From the NCBI RefSeq assembly GCF_029784135.1, contig NC_073746.1, positions 58,254,097 through 58,318,096 of the forward strand: a stretch of DNA of 64,000 nucleotides, in the 5' to 3' direction. Source of the stretch: Toxorhynchites rutilus septentrionalis (taxonomy: Eukaryota > Arthropoda > Insecta > Diptera > Culicidae). Both the position numbers and the translations under genes were made by a program. The notes below the pieces were generated by a model. It saw only the letters and a program-made list of their open reading frames with translations, did not search any database and was not told where the DNA came from. Shown in pieces: positions 23,436 to 33,976 of the stretch (positions are counted from its first letter, which is position 1; every line of letters starts with the position of its first letter).

Positions 23436-24533
23436 CAGGGTTGCCATAATAAAATCTGTGTTTTTGGTTTCAAAAAATCTTTTTATCTTTGTTTCTTTCT
23501 CAGAAAATCTGTATCGAAATCTGAATTAACCTTTTGCGGTTGTTTGTCTGCTATCAGTCACCACAACAAAGAAGTATACTAATTTTATGATTTATGCAAC
23601 AATGTATTAATTCACACTTTTTCTAAACGAATTATAATGTGATGCGAACTTATTCATGAATCAAAACGGCGCTACTATGAATAATAGATAACGGTACTCA
23701 GTATAAAACAAAAGTTTTCATCCGTGTTTAAGGAAAGGATTAATGCTAAATTCCATGTATAGCGTCCCTGTTTATATGTAAAGAGCATTGTTTTGTATGT
23801 TTAAACTGAAAAAAAGGCGAACGGAGGCAAACTTTTTATTTTTGTGATACACTCGAAAAGTATCACACGAAAAAATATTATAGCAAATATTTTTTAGACA
23901 TAAATATAAAAATATTGTTTAGTAAATACTTGTCAGAAGTATGCAACAAATGAAGGAATCTTCTTCATTTTCCATGATCTCACAAAGTTATACATCACTG
24001 CTTTTTCAAGTAAAAATAATTGCGACCAGTGCGACACACATGTGGAAATTTAATACGACCGCAAAGGGTTAAATTTATAAGTTCAATTTTGAAAAATAAT
24101 CTTAGCTTTAGTAACATTGGTTGGCATAGTTATCATGAATTTAACGATGTTGATGGTATCACTGTAAAAATTTGCATTCACTGTGGTTTACTACAAAAAA
24201 GATAAACAGTGTTATTTATTTATTGTAAAGCTAGCCGATCACGCAGACCTTTACATCTTTTCGCCTCAGATTAAACATGAGTAAGCATTATTACACGCTA
24301 CATACGAATGCCAAAATGACTATCATTCAGACTGAATCGAATGCTATATGAATAAAATTGGTGAGTTGGGTAAAATATTATTCATAACTACCATTGCATC
24401 GTTATTTTGAAAAATCTGAAATCTGCATGAAAAGCAAAAAAAAAATCTGTAATCTGTATCTACAGATTCTTGGTTTCAAAAAGTCTGAAAAATCTGTATA
24501 AATACAGATTATTCTGTAGATATGGTAACCCTG
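23436..24533. mobile_element. hAT-type MITE (CAGGGTTGCC ends), 8-bp duplication
   Basis: It starts CAGGGTTGCCATAATAAAAT and ends with the complement of CAGGGTTACCATATCTACAG. The 8-bp target duplication GTTTTACG is perfect at 23428-23435 and 24534-24541. AATCTGTA/TACAGATT motifs are repeated near both ends, as in the related element at 33977-35398. No transposase frame was seen. Confidence 0.88.
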
Positions 24534-24541
24534 GTTTTACG

Positions 24542-25741
24542 GCTCATTCATTCAAATGAAATCACTGAATTGCGAGATTCCGAACTCCAAAATTCTGTGT
24601 ACCTGGAAAGCATTATTACATTTTACAAGTGCACTTCCAATTTAATAACTGTTGGGTTCTTACACAACACTCACGGTGAAAGCGTATCAAAAGGAATATG
24701 AACTACTCGTTGTGGAATCTGTCTGTAGTTGTTTCACACTCGATGTCTGCCATTGATGATTGGTAGCGCGATTAACTCCAAAAAGTGACATTAAGTGTTG
24801 ATGTCACATTTGTGAAATTTATTGCCTCCTAACCCGAACAGAATTCCGTAACCAAAACACTCCTCGAACACAACGGAGCGGAGCATTTTGATAAAACGTT
24901 CCATTATGTTCACAAGACACGCGAGAATTCGCTAGGGAACCGGTTCCCATACGGATACGCCTTCACTCGCCCACCACCAGGAGGAATGAATCGGAAATTC
25001 TTTCCACAATTCTGTTCCATCATTTTAATGGTATATACGCGTGACATTAGTACTTACGCGAGAGTTTGAATATTATATTAGCCGGTGAGCTGCTGGTAAG
25101 TGTTTTTGCGTTATGACTAATGGTTTCAATAATGACGGGGATTGTGATAAAACAAATGAGAGCTCGTTCCCGCTATGACGCATTTGTCGATGCCCTATGC
25201 TCTATGATCCCGCGCGCGAGTGGTGCTTTTCTACATCGACATGTGTTGATAAACACTTCAGAACACTTCAGAATATTAACTGCCTATCTGAACAACGCCC
25301 CCTTATCTGCATGTACACAACGACAAAGTTGCATTAGCGCAGAATGAATACAAAGTAAAAACGCGTAATCAATCTTCGGCGGCGGCGGCGGCCTTGGTAC
25401 GGACAACTCACACATCTCGATGCGTATTTCATCAATTGGCTAGCAATGGGAAGAAGAATGCATTCTTCTTCCGTATAGTCGGAATTTAACTCATTTCATT
25501 CGTTGGTACGCAAAGCCTAGGGTGGTTATGCTTATTATTTGTGACGATTGAACCAAGAAAAAGAACAATTGAAAAACAAATGGAAAATATTGGGCTCGAT
25601 TATTTTACTCGTCGTAGAGTAGACCTGTTAAATTGCAGTTATAGTTGAAGTTGAAGTTTCATTCATGATAAAGTGGCTATCACCGACAGCAATTTTCCAT
25701 TATTGATATCAGATTTTTACCTGATTTCTACCTCACTCACA
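24542..25741. other. Unique-looking DNA, short GGC repeat
   Basis: More GC-rich at 24850-25450, including a (GGC)5 tract at about 25378-25393. No gene, element or tRNA was recognised. Confidence 0.35.
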
Positions 25742-25743
25742 TA

Positions 25744-26086
25744 CAGTGGAACCCCGATTAACCCCGAGCGGATGATCTGCGGAGTGGATAATGCACGACA
25801 GCGAGTTCCATAGTAAATCTATAGGCCTTCCCGGAAATTGTCAGTGAGTGATAGTTTCATGCACTTTTGTTTTGGTCATGACTTTCAAATTATCTGACCA
25901 CTGGTGTACACAATCTTGTAGATAGGTAGTTTGATGATTTCTGCATTGATAAAACATAGTTTTCATGCTGAAATATCTTTTGTTTCGTGTTTCGAACTCA
26001 TTTTTAGTCCTTTATTGCGTTATCCGCGATTTCCGTTATTCGCGATTGCTAGCCCGACTATTACGCGGATAATCGGGGTTCTACTG
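25744..26086. mobile_element. Pogo-like MITE (CAGT ends)
   Basis: A 343-bp element starts CAGTGGAACCCCGATTAACC and ends with the complement of CAGTAGAACCCCGATTATCC, flanked by TA at 25742-25743 and 26087-26088. The right side contains TTATCCGCGATTTCCGTTATT and TCGCGATT subrepeats. The CAGT start, TA duplication and GATTA terminal text are typical of pogo/Tigger derivatives. Confidence 0.88.
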
Positions 26087-26430
26087 TAATTGGGGGTAGT
26101 ACACTCCTTGGTCGAAGAGGATCTATAAGTGATGATTTCTATTTCAATATAATTCCCCTTGGTCAATCTTTCCTAAAATCCTAAATTTCCTAAAAATTCA
26201 GTCCTAGGTGAAAATTTGAATAAGAAGATTGGACTAGCTATCAGTTGGATACAGAAAACCGAAATGAGAAATCAGGCCATCCTCGAGATCGCTTTGTTGC
26301 GTAGTGGATACTCTGGAAAAAGGTGTGTCACGTGTTGGGCCCCTAAGTTAAAACTGCTATTGAATGCAGAAGAAAGTCATTCCGTAAATTGAGGAAAATC
26401 AGCTCAAATAGTTTGCTTAAGCCCACTCTA

Positions 26431-26553
26431 AAGGGTGTGTCACATGAAATTGCATCACGGAAAAAACGCTGTAAAAATTCGCCCAGTAGACCGATCCTTT
26501 TGAAAATTTTAGACAGTAAGAAAAAAATTATTAATCAACTTTTGGCATTTTCT
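26431..26553. mobile_element. ITmD37E end fragment
   Basis: The 123 bases starting AAGGGTGTGTCACATGAAAT after TA are nearly identical to the left end of the element at 12394 (through TAGACCGATCCTTTTGAAAA and TTTTGGCATTTTC). The match then stops. No partner end is nearby, so this is a truncated or deleted copy. Confidence 0.88.
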
Positions 26554-26561
26554 GGCATTTT

Positions 26562-27346
26562 GGCAAACTATGAGTCGTACCGAAATATACCGAAATATAT
26601 TTATAATTTATTGTTTTTTTAATAGTAAATAGGCCCTTTAAATATGTTTGTCGTGTTATACCATCATGTTCATGAGATTTAATGAATTCGCTTATAATTT
26701 CCAACAACTTTTCCAAATACATCGTTATGGTAAAGACATATGTTTAGGAGTTACGTTACGAAACATTCGAAAACAAATGTGTTAATACAAAACGTAGCGA
26801 AACTAAAAAATCTTTTTTTATCTTAATACGAACTTCAATCAATAAATAATCAATAAATCAATAAATAAAAAAATTCATAAAATTTCATGAACATGACGGT
26901 ATAACACGATAAACATATTAAAAGGGATTATTTACTATAAAAAAGACAATAAATTAGAAATATTTTTTAAATATTTCGAGAATGGCTACATTTAGAAGGA
27001 GATTGATAATAACCTTTTTTGTTTTAAATCACATCAGTATTCATACTTTGTGGCTAAAAATGATTGTTAACATACAAAAATTCGAAGTTTCGAAAATTCT
27101 TAAGAAATTCGATGTTCTACAAAGTTCGTTAAAAATAGTTTTACCATATTGGGCCCATTTTTTAAATTTTCTGTATGAAAAAATTGAAAAAAAAATTATA
27201 TTTTTTGGATATTGCAAATTGAATTTTTATTTTGTAAATAAAAAAAAAGAGTACTATTTTTTTCTCAGTGTACCTTTTGTCATATTCATCCATCAATACT
27301 CTATAATTCTTTCTAAGACACTATTTCGGTACGACTCATTTGTTTT
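26562..27346. mobile_element. MITE with TGAGTCGTACCGAAAT ends
   Basis: CAAACTATGAGTCGTACCGA at 26563 is mirrored by ATTTCGGTACGACTCATTTG ending near 27346. A second inverted pair inside (about 26600-26690 against 26870-26970, with CGTGTTATACCATCATGTTC and its complement) makes a nested hairpin. There is no coding content. The target duplication is unclear. Confidence 0.6.
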
Positions 27347-27771
27347 TGAGGTATAATTTATCAAAGATTTCTCTTACTCAAATCGATACGCCCTTTTCAA
27401 AAGTTACGCTCGAGTCGAAAAATTCCCAATTGCTGTGAAAAACTCATATTTCCTCCAACCCAAACGGAATACACACTTTCATTGGAATCAAAAATACAAG
27501 TTTTTTAAATCTGCATTTTTAGGACGATTTCGTTTGGATTTGCTGCTTTGGCAAACAGTAATAAAATCAACATGATCTCCTAATTCATGGTCAATGCGCC
27601 ATTGCCACAATGGTCCAGGCGAATTTAGCCAGAATTTTCACCTGCCCCCGGGCTTCTGAATGCCAAAGGGAGACTAGGCCCTGCGGATTACACGTATCTG
27701 CATGCTCGTGCTTTTTAGTCATGACCGAGGAATTAGTGGAAAATCGCGCAGGTGCTACGGATGACCGACTT

Positions 27772-28942
27772 TTAAATGCCGGCCAATTCCTTCTCCATAT
27801 TCAACACCTTCAGCGCTTCCAGAAGTGTCTTCGGAACAATTCTAGTTCCAGAGAGAACGACTGGAACAATTCTTGGGACCTCCCTTATCCCCCACAGTTC
27901 CTTGAGCTCCACGGCCAATGGTCCGTACTTGAAAATTTTGCGACCGTGGGTCTCCTCCTGATTTTGGTTCAGTGGGATAGCGACATCGATGACGGTGACT
28001 TTGCGGTTGCTCTTGTCGTAAACCATTATATCTGGGCGGTTGTGGTAGATCGAGAGGTCGGTCAGAACAGTGTGATCCCAGTACAGCTTGAAACGGTCAT
28101 TTTCCAGGACAGGTGCAGGCAGGTACCGGTAGTTTGGTACGTTTTCTTCCAATAGACCACATTCGAGCGCCAGTTGTCGATGGACAATGCGAGCCACGTT
28201 GTTGCGGGCGCTCGGTGTAGGCAGCGTTGGCCAAAACGGGACAGCCTCCCATAATGTGCTCTATGTACTCCGGGTTGATGGCAAATCCGGTAAATGTCAT
28301 CAACGTCTTGATGCCAGACGTACCGCCTGCAGTTTCTCGTCGGCATTATCCTGTCCTGGATGGCTATCATGTCGGCTTCAACTACTGAAGAGAGTTCACC
28401 ACGCGTTAGCCACAGATTAGATGCGGCCTTGTCGACGTGTGGCCGGTCCAGTTGATGGGGGTGGGTCCCTTGCACTGCCTTCTGCTTCCAAGCTGCAATC
28501 TTCTCCTCCACTGTCTGCAGATTGCAGTTGAGTTGGTACTCCGCTTGCGCCAAGTGCAGAGCGTTGTATCCTCTATTAGCGGCGCAGACAGGTATAGCGC
28601 GTTTTGGTTGGCGCGTTCTGCGAAGTTGTGTGGTAGTGAAACTCTCACCAGTGCCGATTGAGGATGGTGCATTCCGGCCTCTTTGAATGCTTTCCTCATC
28701 CTCCTCTCAAGGTCAGTTGTGCTCCATTTGACTACACCAAAACTGAAGGTCAGCAGGGGAACCGCGAATGTGTTGATCACGCGTACCTTGTTCCCCGCGT
28801 TGAGGAAAGTCCTCAGGACACAGTTCACTCGACTCAAGAACTTGTCTCGCAGCTCCGTCTTGATGTCGGAGTGACGAATCCCGGTGAGGTGTCGGAATCC
28901 AAGGTATTTGTAAGATTTGCCACGAACCATGTCACGAGCCAC
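27772..28942 (-). pseudogene. LINE ORF, post-RT, zinc finger and REL endonuclease
   Basis: The frame from 28942 reads SYKYLGFRHLTGIRHSDIK and INTFAVPLLTFSFGVVKWS, the segment following the catalytic reverse-transcriptase motifs in R2/R4-group LINEs. Across frameshifts comes a zinc-finger-like C-x2-C..H..C region (CRICHQPGEYIEHIMGGCPV spans two frames near 28300-28240). The frame from 28197 then holds the restriction-like endonuclease: PD at residues 55-56 in NRPDIMVYD, and Asp71 in VTVIDVAIPLNQN, the PD-x(12-14)-D pattern. This domain nicks target DNA for reverse transcription in these elements. At least two frameshifts break the ORF. Confidence 0.82.
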
Positions 28943-29006
28943 GAGTCATGAACCATAAACTCGCCGTCATAGACCTCGTAGCCTCCGGATTCGGTGAGGT
29001 ATCCTT

Positions 29007-29970
29007 TCAGCAGATGGACACAGCCTCACTTGTCGAGGCCGAACTCCATGCAGATGTCCCTTCGCGATGTTGTACTGGGGTCTCCCAGATACCAGCCCAG
29101 AAGCTCGTCACATCGCTAATATCTGGCAAACCTTCGCGGTAGTCGGGATTCTCGTCGCTAATGTGGTCATAGAACGCTTTTTCGTTATCTCTGAACATCC
29201 GATTTTGTTCTGGCGCTTTGCAGAGTCATAGTAACGTTTCAGCCGTTTAGTTAGGACGCTCAATTGCTGTACCAGCGTGTCGAGTTTTTCCGTCAGCTGG
29301 TGTGCTCCCAGCTGGTGAAGTTCAGTAGGCCGCACGTTCACAGCAACTTGGCGACATAGTTTCGCCGATCTGCTGCCTCTTTTGTACGCCATCAGTCTTC
29401 CAATTGTGGCACGCTTGCTTAGGATCTGTTGCTCCAATATCCTTCGCCATGGAGGCTCACGCCTTTCATGGAGATGTTGGAGCAGTTCGCCTCTTGGCCT
29501 TATACGGTATCCTAAACTTTTAGCGATCGCCACAGCAGCACAGTGAACTTTCAGTTGCAGCTCCTCCATGTTCTCACTGCAACTTCGGGATCCTGGGGCG
29601 TAACAAAGGGTCGAAGACCAGATCGCGTAGTAGTTGTTGATCTGGCTGTGGGTCTTCCGACTCAGGGAGTTGTTGTGATGTGGCCTCCACTTGTGCTGGA
29701 GATTCGCGTGCCCCGCTCGCGAATGAATTGCTCAGCTGTACTGAACTTCGTCTCGACACATCGCTTGCTCTGTTTCTTCTGGAGCTTAGTTCCCTCTGCA
29801 CCTGCTGTTTGATCTCATCGATTTGCGATATTGTTGCGTACAATCGCTCTACGCCTCGCGTTCATCGCGTTTTAGTCAAGCCTCCCGACGAAACTGTGGA
29901 TACGCTTTCTCGAACATTACGAGTATTCGAGGGCAACCGCTCATGTTTGTCTCCAAAGCAGTGCAGATGT
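29007..29970 (-). pseudogene. LINE ORF, N-terminal region up to RT start
   Basis: Two overlapping frames (29843-29574 and 29569-29108), then 29198-29007, carry the pre-RT region. Recognisable pieces are LQLKVHCAAVAIAKSLGYRI, WRRILEQQILSKRATIGRLM and RLKRYYDSAKRQNK, then FRDNEKAFYDHISDENPDY and DISDVTSFWAGIWETPVQH. The last two blocks mark the approach to reverse transcriptase in R4-type elements. The catalytic motifs that should follow (including F/Y-x-D-D) are absent, because the post-RT block begins within about 100 bases. Several frameshifts are present. Confidence 0.75.
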
Positions 29971-29971
29971 A

Positions 29972-31262
29972 AAGGGCGAACACGAAATTATTGCGACACC
30001 GAAAATGTCATGCCATATTTCTAATAATGTTTAAAATCAAACCAAAATTTGAGGTTAGTTTTATACATATATCTACTTGAAAAATCAAAAGAAAAGTTAA
30101 TCGATGGAGCCTTGAGTGTAAAATTGAACGCATTTTCGCTTGATGCCCTCCATCAAAATCTTTACAGTGTCATCCGGTACCAGTTTCTCAGTTTTTTCCA
30201 TTTTCTTAACATGTCCTTCTCGTCTTTGACTGTCTTCTTGCTCTTCCGAAGTTCCCGCTTCATTATTGCCCAGTACTGCTCCACCGGGCGCAGCTCCGGA
30301 CAGTTTGGCGGGTTCATGTCCTTTGGAACAAAATGGACAGAATTGGCCTCATACCAGGACACTTTCAGAATAGTGGCATGATGCCAAATCTGGCCAAAAT
30401 AGCGGAGCTTCGTCGTGCTGCTGCAAGAACGACAGAAGGCGCTTCTCGAGGCACTCAAATTTGTAGATCTCGCCATTTACTGTGCCCGTTGTCACGAAAG
30501 GCTCACTCCTCAGTCCGCAAGAGCAGATGGCCTGCCAAACGAGATATTTGAAGGCGAACTTCGACATTTTCTTCTTCTTAAATTTGTCGTCCACATCGAA
30601 CTTGCTCTTGCTGGTGAAAAACTCCAACCCCGGAATTTGCTTAAAATCGGCTTTTATATACGTTTCTTCGTCCATCACACAGCAGCCATATTTTGTCAGC
30701 ATCTTCTCGTAGAGCTTCCGCGCCCGAGTTTTAGCCGTCGATTGTTGCCGCTCATCGCGGTTTGGGAAGTTCTGTACCTTGTATGTATGTAGTCCAGCTC
30801 TCTTCTTCGCATTCTGGACGTAGCTCTGCGACATGCCGATCTTTTTAGCCAAATCACGGCTTGAGACGTTGGGATTTGCTTTAATCATCCGCTTCACCTT
30901 TCCCTCCGTCTTTTTGTTCTCCGGTCCCGGTTTTCTTCCAGCTCCTTTGCCGTGGTCCAACGTTAACCGTTCCTGGAACCGCTTCAACACTCTGGAGACG
31001 GTTGAATGGTGAATGTTCAACATTTTTCCCAACTGCCGGTGCGACAGATCAGAAAATTCCAGGTGTTTGGAAAGAATTTGTTCTCTCGACTCGCGTTGGT
31101 TCACCTACATTTTCGTTGAATCGTAAAACACGACTTCGAGTTCGACAGCATGTAGACAATACACATCAATGAGAAAGTGTGCAAAATTTGGTTGATTTTT
31201 TACCCAATGGTAAAAAAGTTGTGCCCTGTTGAATGTGTCGCTATAATTTCGTGTTCGCCCTT
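29972..31262 (-). mobile_element. ITmD37E transposon, second subfamily
   Basis: A 1291-bp element with ends AAGGGCGAACACGAAATTAT and the complement of AAGGGCGAACACGAAATTAT at the right, flanked by TA at 29970-29971 and 31263-31264. Its terminal sequence differs from the 12394 element after AAGGG, so the two are distinct subfamilies. It sits inside the ORF of the R4-like LINE on the same strand. Confidence 0.93.
30103..31104 (-). pseudogene. ITmD37E transposase, two frameshifts
   Basis: It begins MNQRESREQILSKHLEFSDL at 31104 and reads through two helix-turn-helix blocks (SHRQLGKMLNIHHSTVSRVL; SSRDLAKKIGMSQSYVQNAK) and the first catalytic Asp (VMDEETYIKADF). It reaches the second Asp (FWPDLASCHY) before shifting frame near 30360. 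The next frame continues WYEANSVHFVPKDMNPPNCP and the catalytic Glu in RPVEQYW. Aligning across the shift leaves 37 residues between Asp and Glu, again DD37E. A second shift near 30180 displaces the last ~30 codons. All catalytic codons remain, but the protein is not made intact. Confidence 0.9.
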
Positions 31263-31264
31263 TA

Positions 31265-31546
31265 ATAGGCACGGATCACGAATTCGTTCATTTCGTGTGT
31301 AAACGTGATCCGTCGCCTAGTGGTACCCAGTGTGGACGACTGTCGTCTGGCAGTCGCAACACGTCTCGTAGGCGCAGTGTTTCTTGGGTTATGTCGATGG
31401 CTATTGTTCCCTTTTGGCGGTAGCTCTTCGGGTTGAACCCGGCTGGTGGCTCGCTCTTGCACCTCACCCTCCAGCCGCTGGCCGCTCGCTCTTACGCCCG
31501 TTGCTGGACAAGCTCCAGTTCGGAGATCCTCCTCGGGTGATCGCAT
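31265..31546 (-). pseudogene. LINE ORF start, interrupted by ITmD37E
   Basis: The frame from 31546 is Arg/Thr-rich and ends RRRITFTHEMNEFVIRAY just at the TA where the ITmD37E element is inserted. Skipping the element and one TA continues in frame into the sequence below 29970 (YYICTALETNMSG). This fixes the insertion point to a tyrosine codon. It is the N-terminal part of the R4-like LINE protein. A plausible 5' UTR runs from 31547 to about 31745. Confidence 0.7.
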
Positions 31547-31779
31547 TCTAATAATTCATCTCGATCTTAGCTCCATTTTATTGGGTGTATCTCCTTTGCC
31601 CGGGAGACAGCGGGTTGGCAAGGTATATTAGAGTCCCACCTTGCCACAGGAACCTTTTCTGGGCGCCGCCCCTAACATGGAGACAGACGCACCTCTAAGC
31701 CTCCAATGACCCGGGAGGCCTTCCCCGGGAGAGATATAGCGCTCTGACTCACTCGCTTCCCCTCACTTAGCCACTTTCG

Positions 31780-32063
31780 AACCCGTTCTCGGAGCCAAGA
31801 CCAGATGTGTGTTTCCAGTTCACGCCCGATCTAAAAATGTCGTCATATGATCTTCGTGGAGGCGTGAGATAGGAACATTTGAGACCAACAGGCAGGCTCC
31901 TACCTGAGAACCCGTTTTTTTCCCTATTATAGTGACTTTCAAAACATTTCGGCTGGTTCGTCACTTTTACTTCCATTTTTGGAAGAATGTCGGGAGTGAG
32001 AATTGAACTCGTGATCTCTGCGTGAGAGGTATGGATGTTACCACTACGCCAGATCGCCTCCAC
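31780..32063 (-). mobile_element. tRNA-derived SINE, second family
   Basis: The minus-strand head at 32063-31991 has a tRNA-like A box (TGGCGTAGTGG) and B box (GAGTTCAATTC). A body unlike the GAA-tailed SINE follows, reaching about 31780. The head lacks a foldable acceptor stem that I could verify, so it is not called a tRNA gene. The 3' boundary with the LINE 5' end is uncertain. Confidence 0.6.
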
Positions 32064-32072
32064 AAGTTGCAT

Positions 32073-33940
32073 CAGAGTCACCATGAAAAAAAAACGGGTT
32101 TTTGCTCTAATATTTATATTTCAAAATTTGAATGCAAACTGTCTACAGAACACTTTTAGAGCTAACTAAGACAAATATTTTGCGATGCATAACTTGTCAA
32201 TATCTCAATTCTACTCAAAGTTATTGATATTTTTCTCCGAAAAATACGCTCTCTTCATTCACTTGTCCTTCTTTTTGAGGCAAACATAAAAAATATTTGT
32301 TGACGGCATTTGAAAGAACATACTTCGCTCTATATAATGTGATATTTCCAAAACTGTGTTATTTTTTGTATTTGAGTAAACTAAAATTTAAATCATGAGT
32401 TTTTGGGTGGAAACCCATCAATAACTTTGAGTAGAATTAAGATATTGACGAGTTCTGCATCCCAAAATGTTGGTCATGATAAGCGTCGTTCGTCGTTCGA
32501 AAAAGTTCGTTAAAGATAAGAAAGTTAGATTTTATATTTCATCGAAAATTTTGGTAATCATATTTTTGACAACATCAAAATGAGAGCTTTGTCATATGTA
32601 ACAACTTTTAGCATTTAGAGCTCGACAGTTATTCTCCAGACAAAAACTGTCTTATACAAAGTTGTTATTCATGATAGAGCGCTCGCTTTTATGTTGTCAA
32701 AAATAGGGTGACCAAAATTCTCGATGAAATGAAAAATCTAACTTTCTTATCTTTGTAGATAGAGGTAAACATAGTTCGACAATGTTATAGCTCCAATTAT
32801 TGGATACATCTTTGTAGAACAAAGTTTTTCTCTATCTCTTGAAATCCGATATAGCGCCTTTTTTCTAAATTACGTAAGGGTAACCATGAAAAAAAAACTG
32901 TGTTTTTACTCTAACTTTTGTTGTCTAAAATAACTGGGGCTACAACATTGTTGAACTATGTTTATATTCTATCTATAAAGATAAGAAAGTTAGATTTTTC
33001 ATTTCATCGACAATTTTGGTCGCCCTATTTTTGATAACATAAAAATGAGCGCTCGATCATATGTAACAACTTTGTCTAAGACAGTTTTTGTGTAAACAAT
33101 AAATATCTCTCACAAAGTTGTTTTTAGCGCCTTCTTTCTGAGTTGCATTAGAGTAACTATGAAAAAACGGGTTTTTTACTCTAACTTTAATATTTAAAAT
33201 TCTACATCAAAATGGACATGTAACTATGAAAAAACGGGTTTTTTACTCTAACTTTAATATTTGAAATTCTACATCAAAATGGACATGTCAATATCTTAAT
33301 CCTGCTCAAAGTTATTGATGGGGTTTCATCTAAAAACTCATGATTTCAATTTCAATTTACTCAAACACAAAAAATAACAAAGTTTTGAAAATCACATATT
33401 ATATAGAGTGAAATCTGTTCTTTCATATTCCGTCAACAAACATTTTTTATGTTTGCCCCAGAAAGAATGGCAAACAAATGAAAAGAGCGTGTTTTTTGGG
33501 AAGAAATATCAATAACTTTGAGTAAAGTTGAGATATTGACAAGTTCTGCATCGAACAATGTTTGTATTAGTAAGCTCTAAAAGTCGTTCGAAGACAATTT
33601 GCATGTAAAATTTGAAATATAAAAGTTAGAGCAAAAAAACAGTTTTTTTCATGGTGACCCTAACGTAACAGAGCAAAAAAAGGCGCTATATCAGTTATTT
33701 CAAGAGATAGAGAAAAACTTTTTTCTACAAAGATGTCTCAAGTGATTGGAGGTACAACATTGTCGAACTATATTTACCTCTATCTATAAAAATAAGAAAG
33801 TTAGATTTTTCATTTCATGGACAATTTTGATCACCCTATTTTTGACAACATGAAAATGAGCGCTCTATCATGGGCAACAACTTTGTCTACGACAGTTTTT
33901 GTCTAGAGAATAACTGTCAAGCTCTAAATGCTAATTTCCA
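32073..33940. repeat. Complex 1.9-kb palindrome of repeated blocks
   Basis: GTCACCATGAAAAAAAAACG at 32077 is mirrored by CAGTTTTTTTCATGGTGACC near 33657. The block at 32617-32900 (CATTTAGAGCTCGACAGTTA .. TATAGCGCC) is mirrored at 33660-33940. The block GATAAGAAAGTTAGATTTT appears in direct orientation near 32515, 32980 and 33790. A 67-bp tandem duplication sits at 33153-33219 and 33220-33286. There is no coding content. It looks like overlapping foldback elements. Confidence 0.75.
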
Positions 33941-33976
33941 CCTAAATGCATCTTCTGGACCATTGTGCATTGTGCA

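Larger units (their letters stand above)
27600..31745 (-). mobile_element. R4/Dong-like LINE, RT core deleted, split by ITmD37E
   Basis: Minus-strand remains of one non-LTR retrotransposon. From 5' to 3' they are: an N-terminal coding block (31546-31265), an inserted DNA transposon (29972-31262), the continuing N-terminal block (29970-29020), a junction (about 29045-28985), the part downstream of reverse transcriptase (28940-28410), a zinc-finger region (28330-28200) and a restriction-like endonuclease domain (28197-27772). About 2.85 kb remains without the insert. The 3' UTR seems to end near 27600. The 5' UTR reaches about 31745. Clade R4/Dong is inferred from domain order and motifs. Confidence 0.75.

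Noticed and set aside
23187..23473. Two overlapping minus-strand frames with repeated FTRFF-type text
   Set aside because: Both are translations of the CCGCGTAAA subrepeats in a MITE.
27610..28155. 181-codon plus-strand frame
   Set aside because: It is antisense to the endonuclease domain of the R4-like LINE, which has recognisable catalytic residues on the minus strand.
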